Shown: positions 31,435-48,384 of the stretch, piece after piece | How the letters are laid out: every line of letters begins with the position of its first letter | Position numbering within the stretch: the stretch's first letter is position 1 | Notes under the pieces: generated by a model | Database searches by the model: none | The model's input: only the letters and a program-made list of their open reading frames with translations | Told to the model about the DNA's origin: nothing | Made by a program: the position numbers and the translations under genes | Source of the DNA: Hypomesus transpacificus | Lineage: Eukaryota; Chordata; Actinopteri; Osmeriformes; Osmeridae | Length of the DNA stretch: 64,000 bases | Direction of reading: 5' to 3' | NCBI RefSeq assembly: GCF_021917145.1 | Contig: NC_061063.1 | Coordinates: 9,411,102-9,475,101 of the forward strand

Positions 31435-34400
31435 CTACATACTGTCACTACATGATGACGCAGGAACTGTCCTATCCATCGACTCTGGGTCCTGCTGAAG
31501 ACTGGGTGCAATTTTGTTTCTCTGAAGAATGAAACCCAAACACAAGACTCCATTTAACAACAAAAGGGGTAAATAATACATCACAATCAGAAACAAATAT
31601 ATAGCGCATCATAAAACAACTAACTATTACACAATGCTGATCCATTACCATTTTTCTCTTCTGGGAGAGTTTTGAGAAATAGGAGACTTTCTCTACTGGC
31701 TTCAGCTGCTGGTTTGGAACCTGCTTTTTCCCACCATCCTTGCAGCTCAGAAGTGCATCAGTCAGCAGCCCGACCAACGTTTTCCCAAACGTGGGATCCT
31801 CGCTTGTCATCGCTCTCTGGAGAGCTTCACGGGTGCCGAACTCCCGTAGCAGGGCTTTCCTCACGCTTGAGTCGATCTCCGTTAAGTTCATGTCTTGAAG
31901 GCAGGATTCCATTTTCCCGAGCTGTGTCCCATCCCTACACCTTTTCAAGATCTGCTCGGTCAAATCGGCGGCCATTTTGTTGAGAATGACCGCGGATTTA
32001 ACAGATCGGCTGATCTTGGTGATGATTCTGACCACCAGGATATTTACTGTCGAACATAGGCGTTCGTGGTTAGATGGAGGCATTGGTGGGAGTAAATATT
32101 TTGGAGCCATGCTAGCGCTGTGACAGGGGTCATCAGACACCTTACTTGAGGAAGACAGATCGGTTTTACCACTTTTGATAGGATCCTTGCACAGAGTCTC
32201 AGTGACGTGTTGAGCCACCACTCTGGTGAACATAGAAACAATATCTTTGGATGCCTTAGAGCAAGCGTTCGGGCATGTTTGAGAACCTATTCCATCAGCT
32301 TTCTCTGAAGGAGAGAGGATGGATGATGGAGCAAGGAACATGGTGATCAGTTGCTTGAACATATCCTTAAATGAGTTATCTGTGAACGTGTAGACAAGCT
32401 CCAAAAACGTTTCCCTGGACAGCTCCATGTTGGTGTCACCTGTCGTGGCTTCACGTGGCAGAAACATGTCCAATTTAGAATCGGACGGCTCTGGTGAGGT
32501 CTTGGGCATGTTGGCAAGCAAAAACTTACTGACCCCATCCACAACACTGTCTGTGAAAGGCCGAAGAATCCCACAGGAGAGCAGGACTTTAAGGTTTCCC
32601 TCAACCTTAGCTGGATCTTCCCCAATGAGCAGCATCCTTTTCATGAGGCAGATTATCGAAGCCACGGCCGTGCTTAGCTCCACAGACACCATCCCAATCC
32701 TGGGGCTCCTGTCACTGGTACCTCTGGCAGTCTCTAACACAGCTTCCTCGACCTTCGGGTTCCTCATTGAGGGACCTGTTGGGGTTTGGATGGATGTCGC
32801 TGAGGACATGGCGGATGAGGACGAGCTCTGGATTTCTTTGGTTGAGCTTTGGGCCTTGTTTGCCCTCTCGCGCGAGCTTGTACTGCTGGGAGCTTGGCCT
32901 GGCTTCAGCCTGAGAGTCCTTTCTGAAGAGAGGGAGCTGGAGGACAAGGTGTAGTACAAGGATCTCACAGATGAGGGGGTGGTTGAGGTATTGCCAATCA
33001 TACCGTGGCTTCCCTCATCCACTGTGCCAACACTTTCATAGCTGCTGCCGTAGCTGGTTGTCAGGATATCAGAGGACGAATGGACGTGGGTGGTCGGAGT
33101 GGAATTGTTTCCTGTCGTTGATGATGACGAAACAAATGAGGAAGTGCTGGTGACCGTCAGACAACCAACTCTTCCATTTCCACCCTGCTCAGTTTCCATC
33201 GAGTCAGGTTGATTTCTCCTTAAGCCGCGTCTGGTGTGTGGGCGGACAACATTCTCATTTGTAAGTAGAGATTTTGCCTCCTGTTGAACTTCCACTGCTG
33301 GTCTGAGTCGTCGGGAGATTAACTTGTCGATTAACGTGAGCCTAACATTTTGATAGAAGGATGAAGCCGTAGATTGTATTTTATCCTTTGAGTCTTCGCT
33401 TTCAGATGGGAGGTCTGATTTTGCCAAACACTGTTGGTCTTCCCCGCCACTGTGATGGGCAGGATCTGGTAAAATCTCAGAATACAAAGAGGGATTAGAG
33501 ACAGACACTTGCTCCAGAAAGGATGGAATTTCATCTATATATACGCCACCAACTGATGGCAGATGGCATGATGCTTTAGCTGGAGTAGACTTGATCAATT
33601 CTTCCATTAAATCATTAGATACATTTGAGTGGACATGTGTAAAAATGTCTTCTTTTAAGCTGCTGTTGTCGTGTTGGGCCTTTTCAGACACAATACTGGA
33701 CGCAGATGAAAAATAATCTGTGACGCTTTGGAAAATATGACTGATTACAGGTTCCAAGCAATGCTGGAAGTCATCGGGTCCCAGTTCGGAATCGGTTGTT
33801 GAAGAACTCTTGGATGTCTTTTCCAGACAGGACCCAAAGATGTCAAAGTCAGACCATTCAGAACGGTCAAAAAGGTTTTCTATGTCTTTGGCAACTGTTT
33901 CTACCATCCCAGAAATCACTGCAAAGTGTGAGGTAGACCTGCTAGCCACCATGGGGACAACCTCCTGACCTTGCTGGTTGAGTAACAGATCTTGTTGGCT
34001 ATGGATGGATGATGGAATGAGGACATCACTCACAGCAAGTGTGGCTTTGATCAAGACATCCCGAGAGAGTTTTGAGGAAGGTTTTCTTGCTAGACTGAGG
34101 GAGGACTCTATGATGTCATCGCCGTCATTGGATGACACTTGAACAGTGGCTTCAACAGGAGCACATAGCACATTTTTATGTGTCACATTCTTTTGCTGGT
34201 CGATACTCGTCTGAAGTCCCTTGAAGTGAAACTTCATTTTGTCTGCCAACACATGAAGGAAGTTGTTGAAACCAACACTGGCTGCTCTCTGGCTTTTATT
34301 TTTATGTATATCCTGGGTTGTGGAGTCCACAAAACTATCCACAATGGTGAGGGCAACCAGTTCAGCTGCAGGAACTACGTCTGACTCTTTCTCCTTAACC

Positions 34401-37400
34401 AACTCCACCAACTCTACTGCAGACGGAGTCCACAAGGACAATCCTTGGACCTGTGCAGGTACAAAGACGTTGTGCTCGGAGGACATTTGAAATGTTTCAG
34501 TTGATGTAGGTTTGCATTCTTTTATAACGTCCTCTGATGTGGTAGGTGGCAGATTTTCAAATCCTACTTTCTTTTCTTGGTCGACAGTCTTCTGAACTCC
34601 CTTGGAGAGATGCTTAATTTTGTCTGCCAACACATGAAGGAAGGTGTTAAAACGGCCAATGGTCGCTTTCTGTCTTTTGTCCTCATCTTCACGGATTTCT
34701 TTGCTGGTGGAATCCATTAAACTCTCCAATATGGCCACGGCAACCAGTTCAGCTGCTGAAATTGAGTCTGATTCTTTCTCCACGTCAGACTCCACCAATA
34801 CGTCTGCAGAAGGAGTTAACGAAGGCAGGCCCTGGATTACTGCACCTACATCCTCAGAGAGTATGTGTAAAGTTGTTTCAGATGAAGCTGGTGCTTCGGA
34901 AGACATGAAGAGAGCTTTTAGCTTATCTTTAACACTTTGGAATACATTACTGACTGCAGGGTCAAGTCTATCTCGCGAGTCATCAGCTCCAAGTTGAGAC
35001 TCAGCTGTGGAAGAATGCTTGGGTGTCTCTCCCAGACAGGGCTCAAAGAGGTCAAAGCCAGACTGCTCAAGGCTGTCAAAAAGGTTTTCTAGATTTTTGG
35101 CAACTGTCTCCACCATCTCAGAAATCTCTGGATGTGGTGAAGCAGACTTGCTGGCTATATCTGATTGACCTTGCTCAGCCAATAACAGATCTTGTTGGAT
35201 AGATGGTAGAATACGTACATCACTCACAGCAAGTGTGGCCTTGATGAAGACATCCTGAGACAGTTTAGGAGAAGGTTGTCTTGCTAGAACAAGGGAGGAC
35301 TTAGACTTTTCACCACCTTTATTAGATGACTGTTGAATGGTGGTGTCAACAAAAGTATGTGACAGATGTTCACGTGCAACTTTCTTTTCTTGGTCAAGAT
35401 CAACTGTTTTTTTAACTCCCTCGGTTAAATGCTTAATTTTGTCTGCCATCACATGAAGGAAGGTGTTGAAATGAAGCTTGGTTGCTCTCTGGCTTTCATC
35501 CTTATTTTCATGGATTTCCTTGCTGGTGGAATCCACTAAACTCTCCACAATGGTCAAGGCAACCAGACTAGCTACCGGAAGTAAGTCTGACTCATTCTCC
35601 TTTTCCAATTCCACCACTTCTTCTGCAGCAGGGTATGTTGAAGACAAGCTCTGGACCTCTGAATCTACATCTTTAGAGGATATGCGTGACATTGTTTCAA
35701 TCAAAGCTGGCTCTTCGGATGGCCTGAAGAAAGCTTTTAGCTTGTCTTGTAGACTTTGGAATATATTACTGACTGCAGGGTCAAGGCTATCTCGCGAGTC
35801 ATCAGCTCCCAGTTGAGACTCAGCTGTGGAAGAACGCTTGGGTGTCTCTCCCAGACAGGGCTCAAAGAGGTCAAAGCCAGACTGCTCAGGACTGTAAGAA
35901 AGGTTTTCTAGATGTTTGGCAGCTGTCTCCACCATCTCAGAAACCTCTGGATGTTGTGAAGCAGACTTACTGGCTATATCCGCTTGACTTTGCTCAGTCA
36001 ATAACAGATCTTGTTGGTAATGGATGGATGATGGAATGAGGACATCACTCACAGCAAGTGTGGCCTTGAAGAAGACATCCTGAGACAGTTTAGGAGAAGG
36101 TTGTCTTGCTAGAACGAGGGAGGACACAGCCTTTTCACCACCTTTATTAGATGACTGTTGAATGGTGGTGTCAACAAAAGTATGTGACAGATTTTCATGT
36201 GAAACTTTCTTTTCTTGGTCAAGATCAACAGTTTTTTTAACTCCCTCGGTTAAATGCTTAATTTTTTCTGCCATCACATGAAGGAAGGTGTTGAAATGAA
36301 GCTTGGTTGCTCTCTGGCTTTCATCCTTATTTTCATGGATTTCCTTGCTTGTTGAATACACTAGACTCTCCACGATAGTAAGGGCAACCAGACTAGCTAC
36401 TGGAAGTAGGTCTGACTCATTCTCCTTGTCCAATTCCACCACTTCTTCTGCAGCAGGGGATGTAGACGACAAGCTCTGGACCTCAGAGTCTACATCCTTA
36501 GAGGATATGCGTGATGTTGTTTCAGTCAAAGCTGGCTCTTCGGAAGACCTGAAGAAAGCTTTTAGCTTGTCTTGTAGACTTTGGAATATATTACTGACTG
36601 CAGGGTCAAGGCTATCTCGTGAGTCATCAGCTCCCAGTTGAGACTCAGCTGTGGAAGAACGCTTGGGTGTCTCTCCCAGACAGGGCTCAAAGAGGTCAAA
36701 GCCAGACTGCTCAAGGCTGTCAAAAAGGTTTTCTAGATTTTTGGCAACTGTCTCCACCATCTCAGAAACCTCTGGATGTTGTGAAGCAGACTTACTGATG
36801 ATATCTGCTTGACTTTGCTCAGTCAATAACAAATCTTGTTGGCAAGGGATGGGTGATGGAATGAGGACATCACTCACAGCAAGTGTGGCCTTGATCAAGA
36901 CATCCTGAGAGAGTTTAGGAGAAGGTTGTCTTGCTGGACTGAAGGAGGTTTCAGTTTTTTCATCACCATCATTGGATGACACTTGAACAGACTTCTCTGC
37001 TCCCTTGAGGCAATGCTTCATTTTTTCCGCCATCACGTGAAGGAAAGTGTTGAAATGGGCATTGCTTTCTCCATGGCTTTTGTTTTTATGTGTTTCCATG
37101 CTGGTGAAATCCATTAAACTCTCCACAATAGTTACAGCAACCAGTCCAGCTGCAGAAACTAAGGCCTCCTCCTCCTTGTCCAGCTCCACCAATTCTTCTG
37201 GCAGGCTCTGGATCTCTGCCGCCACGTCCTCTGACGACATGTGCAACATTTCAGATGAGGCAGGGCGGACTTCACTAGAGCTTCTGTGGACGTACAGGCT
37301 ATATCGGTCAGAGTCTGAGCCAGCACCAGACACCGGTGAGTCAGAATTCGTGCTGAGTTTTTTACGGAGAGCCAATGCTTCAAGTCTCGTTTCTGACATG

Positions 37401-40059
37401 TCTTCATCAACTGCAAAGGCTGGAGATTTTGATTTTTGTTTCTCAGGTGTGATTGTGGCTCGTGCTTTGGTGGCACTGAAAATGTTCAGCTTGTCTTCCA
37501 CGTTTTTGAAGATGTTACTGATTGCAGATTCAAGCCTCTCTTGGAAGTTATCTTGTGGTAGTTGAGACTCTGCTGTGAAAGAATTTCTGGGTGTCTGAGG
37601 CAGAGAGTTGTCAAATATTCCAAAGCCAGACTCAAGACTATCACAAGGGCTTTCTAGGTCTTTGGGAACTGTCTCCACCATCCCAGAGGATTCAGCTTTC
37701 TCATCACCTTCATTGGATGACTCTTCAAAGGTGGCATCAACAGTAGTATGTGACTGATTTCTCTGTACTATATTTTCTTGATTCACAGTCTTCTGATCTC
37801 TCTTGGAGAAATGCTTCATTTTCTCTGACATCTGATGAAAGAAGGTGTTGGAATGGGCACTGCTTTCTCTTTGGCTTACTTCCTTGTTTGCCTTGTGGGA
37901 GGAATCCACAAAACTCTCCAAGATTTTGAGAGCAACTTTTACAATTGAAGGGACTACGTCTGAATCTGTCTCATCCAACACCGTCCTTGTTTCAGTTGCA
38001 AAGTTTGTTAAGGACAATCCCAGACTGTCCGCAGAGGCTTGCCATCGTGTGTCAAATAGGTTTATCGAGGCTGTTGCAAGTAACTGCCCAGGTCCGTCTG
38101 TGCTAGTGGATGGTAATTCCAGCCAAGTGGGTCCTTGACAAAAAATCTGTTGCTTGATGTACTTGGAAAGGGCAGCATTGATTTTCTGGTGGATGAGGTT
38201 AACAATCTTTCTGACCTGCTCAACTGAGACACCCTTGAAAAGAGGCTCCTCTGAGTGCATGTTGATCATGCTTTCTCGGACGTCTTCAAAAATCCTGTCC
38301 TCTGATATGTCAAAGAGATCCTCAAGAGGCTTTGCCTCAGCTTGAATGCACAATTCTTTCCTCTGAGAACTATGAGAAAGCTCAGACCAAATCTTGGTGA
38401 CTTCATGAGAAGAAACCGATCTACAAAGAAACACAAACAACACGTTTTACGGTACAATTCATCATTGCACTTCATAGAACCAATCAAATACAAGATGATC
38501 TTATGAGTCTAATGCATGGTCAAACAAGGGAGTAATGACGTCTGCTATACCTCAAAAGAGGTAACACTTACGTTTTGGATGGGTAAGGTGTGGGTAAGCG
38601 TAAACTGATCTTTGTTTCAGCACTCCGAGTCGACACCGATGGAGTGGTGAATTCAAAATGGATGCTTCTAGACTGGGTGCAGGTGCTCTGGATGTCCCTG
38701 TCCGAGCGGCTCTTTTCATCCTTCAGAGGACTGTCCGAGAGCATCTGATCCAGGAGAAAAGAACTCTGTGTTAACTTCTATTCACAGCACAAGCAAACTT
38801 GTTGGTTGATATCACCAATAGACTATCCTGTATGTGTTAAGTTTTGGGTTGTTCAATGCAACACTTGTCAAGTAACTTTGGATACATGACCTCTGTGCTT
38901 CAACGTAAACACTTATCTAAACTCTTTGTATTCTTGATTCTCTGTGAAGTCACACTTATTATACAGGATGTAATCATTGACATTTTGTACTAACTGTGTA
39001 TTTGTTAGATGACACCTTCCAGACCATTACTGTTTAACTACCATGATATACTTGTAAAGTAGCTACAGTAAGTATAGTATGGTTGGCCAAAGTGCACTCT
39101 CTCTCACCATTTCTTTGTTTGGTCCAACAGGGGCCAGATTGGGGACCAGTTCAACAGCTGGTTTAGGAGTCTTCTGTATCCTGCACACAACATACGATCA
39201 AAGGTACATTTACAACACATTTCCGGTTCATGTATTTGTCTTTCTGTGCATAATTTCAGTGTCATTTCTATGCAGCTTGTTTTGATATAGTGTTGTGTGT
39301 AGTTTGTGTAGAACAGTAATTTGACTGTTTTCCTGTGATGCTCTTTTAGGGGAACTGTCTTTCTAGAAGAATCAGAATCAAAATGGGATTTATTTGCCAT
39401 GAAAGTTTGCACTGACAAGGAATTTGCTTTAGCAGGAAGGTGCATGCAATAAACATATAGGAACCTTAAATATGTGGTCTATCTATACTAAGTGTACATA
39501 AACTAGCAATACTATTAGAATTAAAATAAAATGTATAATAAAATAAAATATAAGTTGCCTTATCTTGTTTGTCTCAACATATATGTATTTGTGTTTGTCT
39601 GTCATTATGTCTGAACTCATACTTGGCTTCATGGGGGTCCACAGGATCTGACTCCTGACTTTTTTCCATCTCATTTATGGCTTTACATGCATATCTCGAT
39701 GAGACCAAAATGAATAACATGAAAGAGAATGTATATATTTTGACGTGAACCCAAATTGAATTCATCAGCTTTTTAATCATCTTTTTTTCTCCTGTTTTTT
39801 CCTAACGTCAACGTTTCAAAACCAAATCGTTTTGAAAAACAAAGCCCAGCTAGTTTCAGAATGTTCATTTTAATTTGGGATTATGGTATACTGACATAAT
39901 GTATTATTTTACCAGTCAATATAATTGTAAATCAGAATAAATAACGAAGATAATGAGTGGTCTTACCTTGTCTGGGATGACTGAACGTTGTTCACCCGCA
40001 GACTGGCGCACACACGATGCGTTCTCAATAGTTGGGTAGAATGTGACACGGCGCGTCAT
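31435..40059 (-). CDS. Unrecognised giant repeat-containing protein (2396 residues)
   Basis: Not recognised. Five exons: 39967-40059, 39108-39173, 38572-38744, 31649-38420 and 31435-31521, with phases closing to 7191 bases. The 6772-base fourth exon, open throughout, is the main evidence that this is a gene. The protein starts MTRRVTFYPTIENASCVRQS. About residues 250-1560 form diverged repeats, the best copies about 275 residues long. Each has a helix like LVALTIVESLVDSTS, then FNTFLHVMAEKIKHL, then (usually) LSQDVFIKATLAVSDVLIPS and FDLFEPCLGETPKR. Residues 1700-2000 are Ser/Thr-rich. The C-terminal part from about 2015 (ELSTAVASIICLMKRMLL) looks folded and non-repetitive. No signal peptide or membrane span is seen. 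Minus-strand AATAAA near 30868. The small gene just upstream shares a helical motif. A role as a scaffold or anchoring protein is only a guess. Confidence 0.8.
39365..39470. repeat. Interspersed repeat fragment
   Basis: GAATCAGAATCAAAATGGGA followed by TTTATTTGCCATGAAAGT and ACAAGGAATTTGCTTTAGCA is a familiar fish repeat end (recalled pattern). It lies in intron 1 of the large gene. Confidence 0.4.
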
Positions 40060-40578
40060 AATGCTAAACAGACCCAGACACAAATCATAACAACTTGTAT
40101 AGCGACCACCGGCACCAAGACGACAAAAATCGTTACATTTAGGCCACAAAAACGTCCTCTTTACTTACTTTAACAAGCTATACTAAACCTAAAATTGTAT
40201 GTGGGCCGATTTGTTCAACCATGAGGACGGAAATCGGAAACACTGAATGGGAATTATCTATCATTTTTTTTCACTGGGAAAGCTAGACAAATCTAATCTA
40301 ACTAGCTACACTGTAATGCTCACCGGAAGAATTGATTTGGTTCTGTATTCTAATACTAGTAGCAGTTCAATGCACATCAATGCCCACCTGAATGAGGTGC
40401 CAGCTAGTGCTGGTGCGCTAGTAAGATTTAGGCCTATCTGTAACTTCATCCAAACAGTATCCTAAAATCATGTTTAATGAAATAAACAAAACAAAAACCA
40501 GCTTTTTTCGTAAAGTAAACAAGAATACCGATATATTACGTTACAGTAGGCTATAAGTTTATTCTCAAACATAAGTTT

Positions 40579-41291
40579 TCATGTTCCATTCTTAAGTTCT
40601 GTGTTATCCGGTGCTGTGTTGGGAATTCCTAGGCCTTTCTCTATATCAATGTCCTCCACCTCCATGGATAGTTTGAGTTCTGACATTGTTACAGCACTCT
40701 GACCCCATGTGCAAAGAAGATTGCAAATGTCCTTGTTGAATCCGAATCCTCTAAGGTGTTGACTGCAAGTACTCTGAGAGGCTTTCAGAAACACGTCTGC
40801 CATCTTCAGTACCACCGTGCCAGTGACGTGGAGGATGACCAATTCGTACTCTTCGATACTGCATTCCTTCAACCCTTTTGAAATTCTCCCGTTGTCCTCT
40901 CGGCAGGTCCAGAGCTCAACAACGACTTGCTTGTCCTTGTACTTGGTCAAAGCTGCATCAACTTTTTGGCGAACCAGCATAATTATACTCTCCGCCACTT
41001 GGAGCCTGACTTGGCTGTCATCCAATGGGTCGCTTTTGTTCGTTTTAGTTTTCTGGAACAATTAAACGAACCATTGATGTTTGTAAACTAACAACATCTG
41101 TATTTATGTATGCATAAATGTGTTGTTGAGGTTTTATAAATCATACTGGCATTTTCACTGTCTCCACATTCCTGTAAAGAAGTACCAAATTAGATAAAAT
41201 TACAAACCATGAAATAGTTTGTCTGGATAAAAGACGAGAAATATAGTTACCTGTCAGTGTAGGTCGACAACTGCTTTTGTCTCCCAAGCAT
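40579..41291 (-). CDS. Unrecognised small protein related to the giant repeat protein
   Basis: Not recognised. Three exons, 41251-41291, 41147-41171 and 40579-41052, close in phase to 540 bases and 179 residues. The first exon starts MLGRQKQLSTYTD; the tiny second exon uses a GTATGA donor. The segment ESIIMLVRQKVDAALTKYKD resembles RKIVNLIHQKINAALSKYIK near residue 175 of the giant protein encoded downstream on the same strand. A second helix (LHVTGTVVLKMADVFLKASQ) resembles its repeated helices. The C-terminus is acidic. The stop is followed within 25 bases by AATAAA (40557-40562 region), so the 3' UTR is very short. This could be a separate gene or an alternative upstream unit of the giant gene. 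Confidence 0.65.
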
Positions 41292-44188
41292 GGGACTAAT
41301 GGAAGAAGCACAGTCGGTTAATATTGACACCTGTAGGTACTTACCTTTCTTGTAGCAGAATCCTGACAATATGTCCTGAACTACTATCATACCTTATTCC
41401 CTTTCTTTGGCATTGCTGTTTGTGTTACAAAATACCTTTATGTAAAAATAATTCTGTGCTTTTAGAATGTTCTATCAAATGTGTAAAAAATTATAAAATA
41501 ATGCATGTTGTTATGCATGTTGTTATGCAACTAATGATTCTGTCATCTTATTGAATTAGAACAGGGTTTTAGCAATTAATAATTCGTTTATATACTAGAA
41601 AAGACTTAAACATTTTAAAAGCATGATTAATAAATAAATAATTATAAATGGTGCTGGACTACAGCAAAAATATGATATAACTGGCTAAGATACAGAGTCC
41701 TGATTGACTGTGCAAAATCTCCACCTAGTGGTTAGAATACACACCAGAGATATGCTGTTGCATTTTCTGCTTTTAAAGAAGTACATTGTGTTATAATCAA
41801 AAATAATTAATAGGCTTACCAAACTGAGAGTAATTGTGAGTTTCAAAGAAAACATGTTTGGAAATGTACAATTTTACACAATTCAGTTAAAATAAGAAAA
41901 CAGTCTTTAATAATTTTCTAATCAACATGTTTATTGGTTTCAACCAAAGAGACGGGGGCTACACTGGCAAGTAAAGCTAAACGGCAGGTCGATAAGATAA
42001 TCACGAAGTATTACATTTAAATCAAGTGCGGATGGTGCAAGGTTTCAGCTTTGACAATAACTTAAAATTTACTGAGCAATGGTGGTGTGATGTGAAAGTT
42101 GAGATAAAACAAAATTAAAATACAACGCCGGTTCAGAACCACACCACAGGTCGGTCTCGAAAGGTCTACAAAGGAGGCTCATGAACAGGTCAAGACCACT
42201 CCACACATCAATACCAATGGCAGGCTTTGAAGGGTCCCCTGCATTGCTTTCCAAATGTTGAAATCAGCATAACTGATTGCTGATATGATTTTCTTTTAAA
42301 GCAAAAATGGATGCCAAAAAAAATACAAAAAAAACATTGAATTAACTTGAATCAGTGACATGTTTGAAAAACATCTAATAAGAAGTGATTACAATAAACT
42401 TGTAAACTCAAACATTATAACAGAATATACAGGTACCCATCAACTTACTCCCCCTCAAAATGGGAACAGCACAGTTAGAAATCAATGTTTCAGCACATTA
42501 CATAAAACCTCAATAATTGACTCAATAAGGGTTGCCTCAAAATGAAATGTAAAATATATATATCACAAATAACATTAGTAAGAACTCTTCTATAGTAAGG
42601 ACGTCCCTAAGAAGTTACTGGAAAAAGCTTATTTCAAACATCTAAATCTGGTAAAGCAAAGCAACAAATTCGATCTCTTCCAGTTCAGAAAACGCTCACT
42701 CAAGGTATGGCCAAAGATTTTATATTTTTTTGCTCTCTCAACCTTTGGACTAAACTGATTTTGACGAGTGCAAGACAGTGGCAGACATTTCATCTAGTTG
42801 CTGAAACATATTAGCAATGCCACAATAAACTGTGAAAATAGTCAATTTCACAAGTTTCTTAGTGTATAGATGAACTACTTATGACAAACTTAGAGTGGAT
42901 AAATTCAGACAGCAGCAGTAGAGGGATTCTGAAAGAGACTAGCAACACATGCATGTCCCTTGGGTAGACTGAAGGTAGCAAAAAAATCCTCTAAACTGTA
43001 CTGAGGCATTGAACTTCTTCTGTTATACTGTTTATTATCACTTCACCCAAACAACAGGGGGGACAAAGTGAACATCCCCAAGGCTAAGATGGAGTTTGAC
43101 TACATGAACAGGGTTGTAGTAAATTAACCAGCGTGTAAGAAAATCAATCAGATGACAGGTACATCAAACGTTAAATCAACTTGACCCTTAAATTTATCAA
43201 GTAGAAGTCACTTTTTTTAAGGAAAAAAGTAGTGATCTGTTATGAGTTCAAAACAACTTTTAAGCAATGTATTTCTGTCCTGAAGCACATTATTTTGTCA
43301 CAGTTCCTTTGCTTGAAAAATATTCAGGATATTTCCTAAATATAAATAAGGGTGTGTATATATGTGAAGTGGCGATGTCATTACCATTATTTTTTTTCTT
43401 TTCTGAATCAGGTTTATTTGAAATGCATATGACGTTCAAAAACAAAATACCAGTGGGATCATTTGGTCAAATGTCATGTTGCACACAAGACAGACGCTAC
43501 AAAGCATATAGTGTTTAACTAGCAACAACCTGACAGTGAACTAGGTCAAGAGGCAAAGTATACCAATGAAATAAGAAAATAAAATGTCAGCTAAAAGAGA
43601 AAAGAAGAACATACTACTATGATGTATACATCTTCAAGCCATGGAAAGCAACCTCAGATGTCTTCTTTCAAAGAGCACAACAGTCAGCAGAAAAACTATT
43701 TAGTATACATTTAGAACTGAAACCAGGAAAAAAAGGACTTCTGGCCTAATCGAATTGTTGTATGATTGTAATGTGTACTTTTCCCCAAAATCGTATTGAA
43801 ATTTTCATTGAGAGACAGGTGGTTGCTCCCTAGTCTAAACTGTAATGCCATTTACAGCTAGCAGCCAGACTTTGTAATTGCACTTAAAATAAAAAATAAA
43901 ACAATTAAGGAAATATACACCATAATCTTATTTCAATTTGAGCCTCAAAGTGCTCAAATTTCAATTTGACTTCAAATCAACAAGACCTTTATCCTGGAAT
44001 ATACAATATCCCGAACTGGCAAAAGAGGTTTTTTTTATGCCTTTCAATATATACTGTATATGTATATAGGTTAAAAACTCTTCCATGACTTAAACAGCAG
44101 AAATCTAGCATCCTGAAGCTTCTTCTTTCGATGCTCCAAAAATCCCAGGAAAAATCTAGAAGCCCTGGTCCCTTTGGTGGAATTGGTG
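41292..44188. other. Small-gene upstream region and hdgf 3' UTR
   Basis: No conserved coding sequence. The TTTATT near 41926 (minus-strand AATAAA) would give hdgf a 3' UTR of about 2.2 kb, AT-rich and free of obvious repeats, consistent with a long vertebrate 3' UTR. Confidence 0.5.
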
Positions 44189-48384
<4,196 letters not shown>

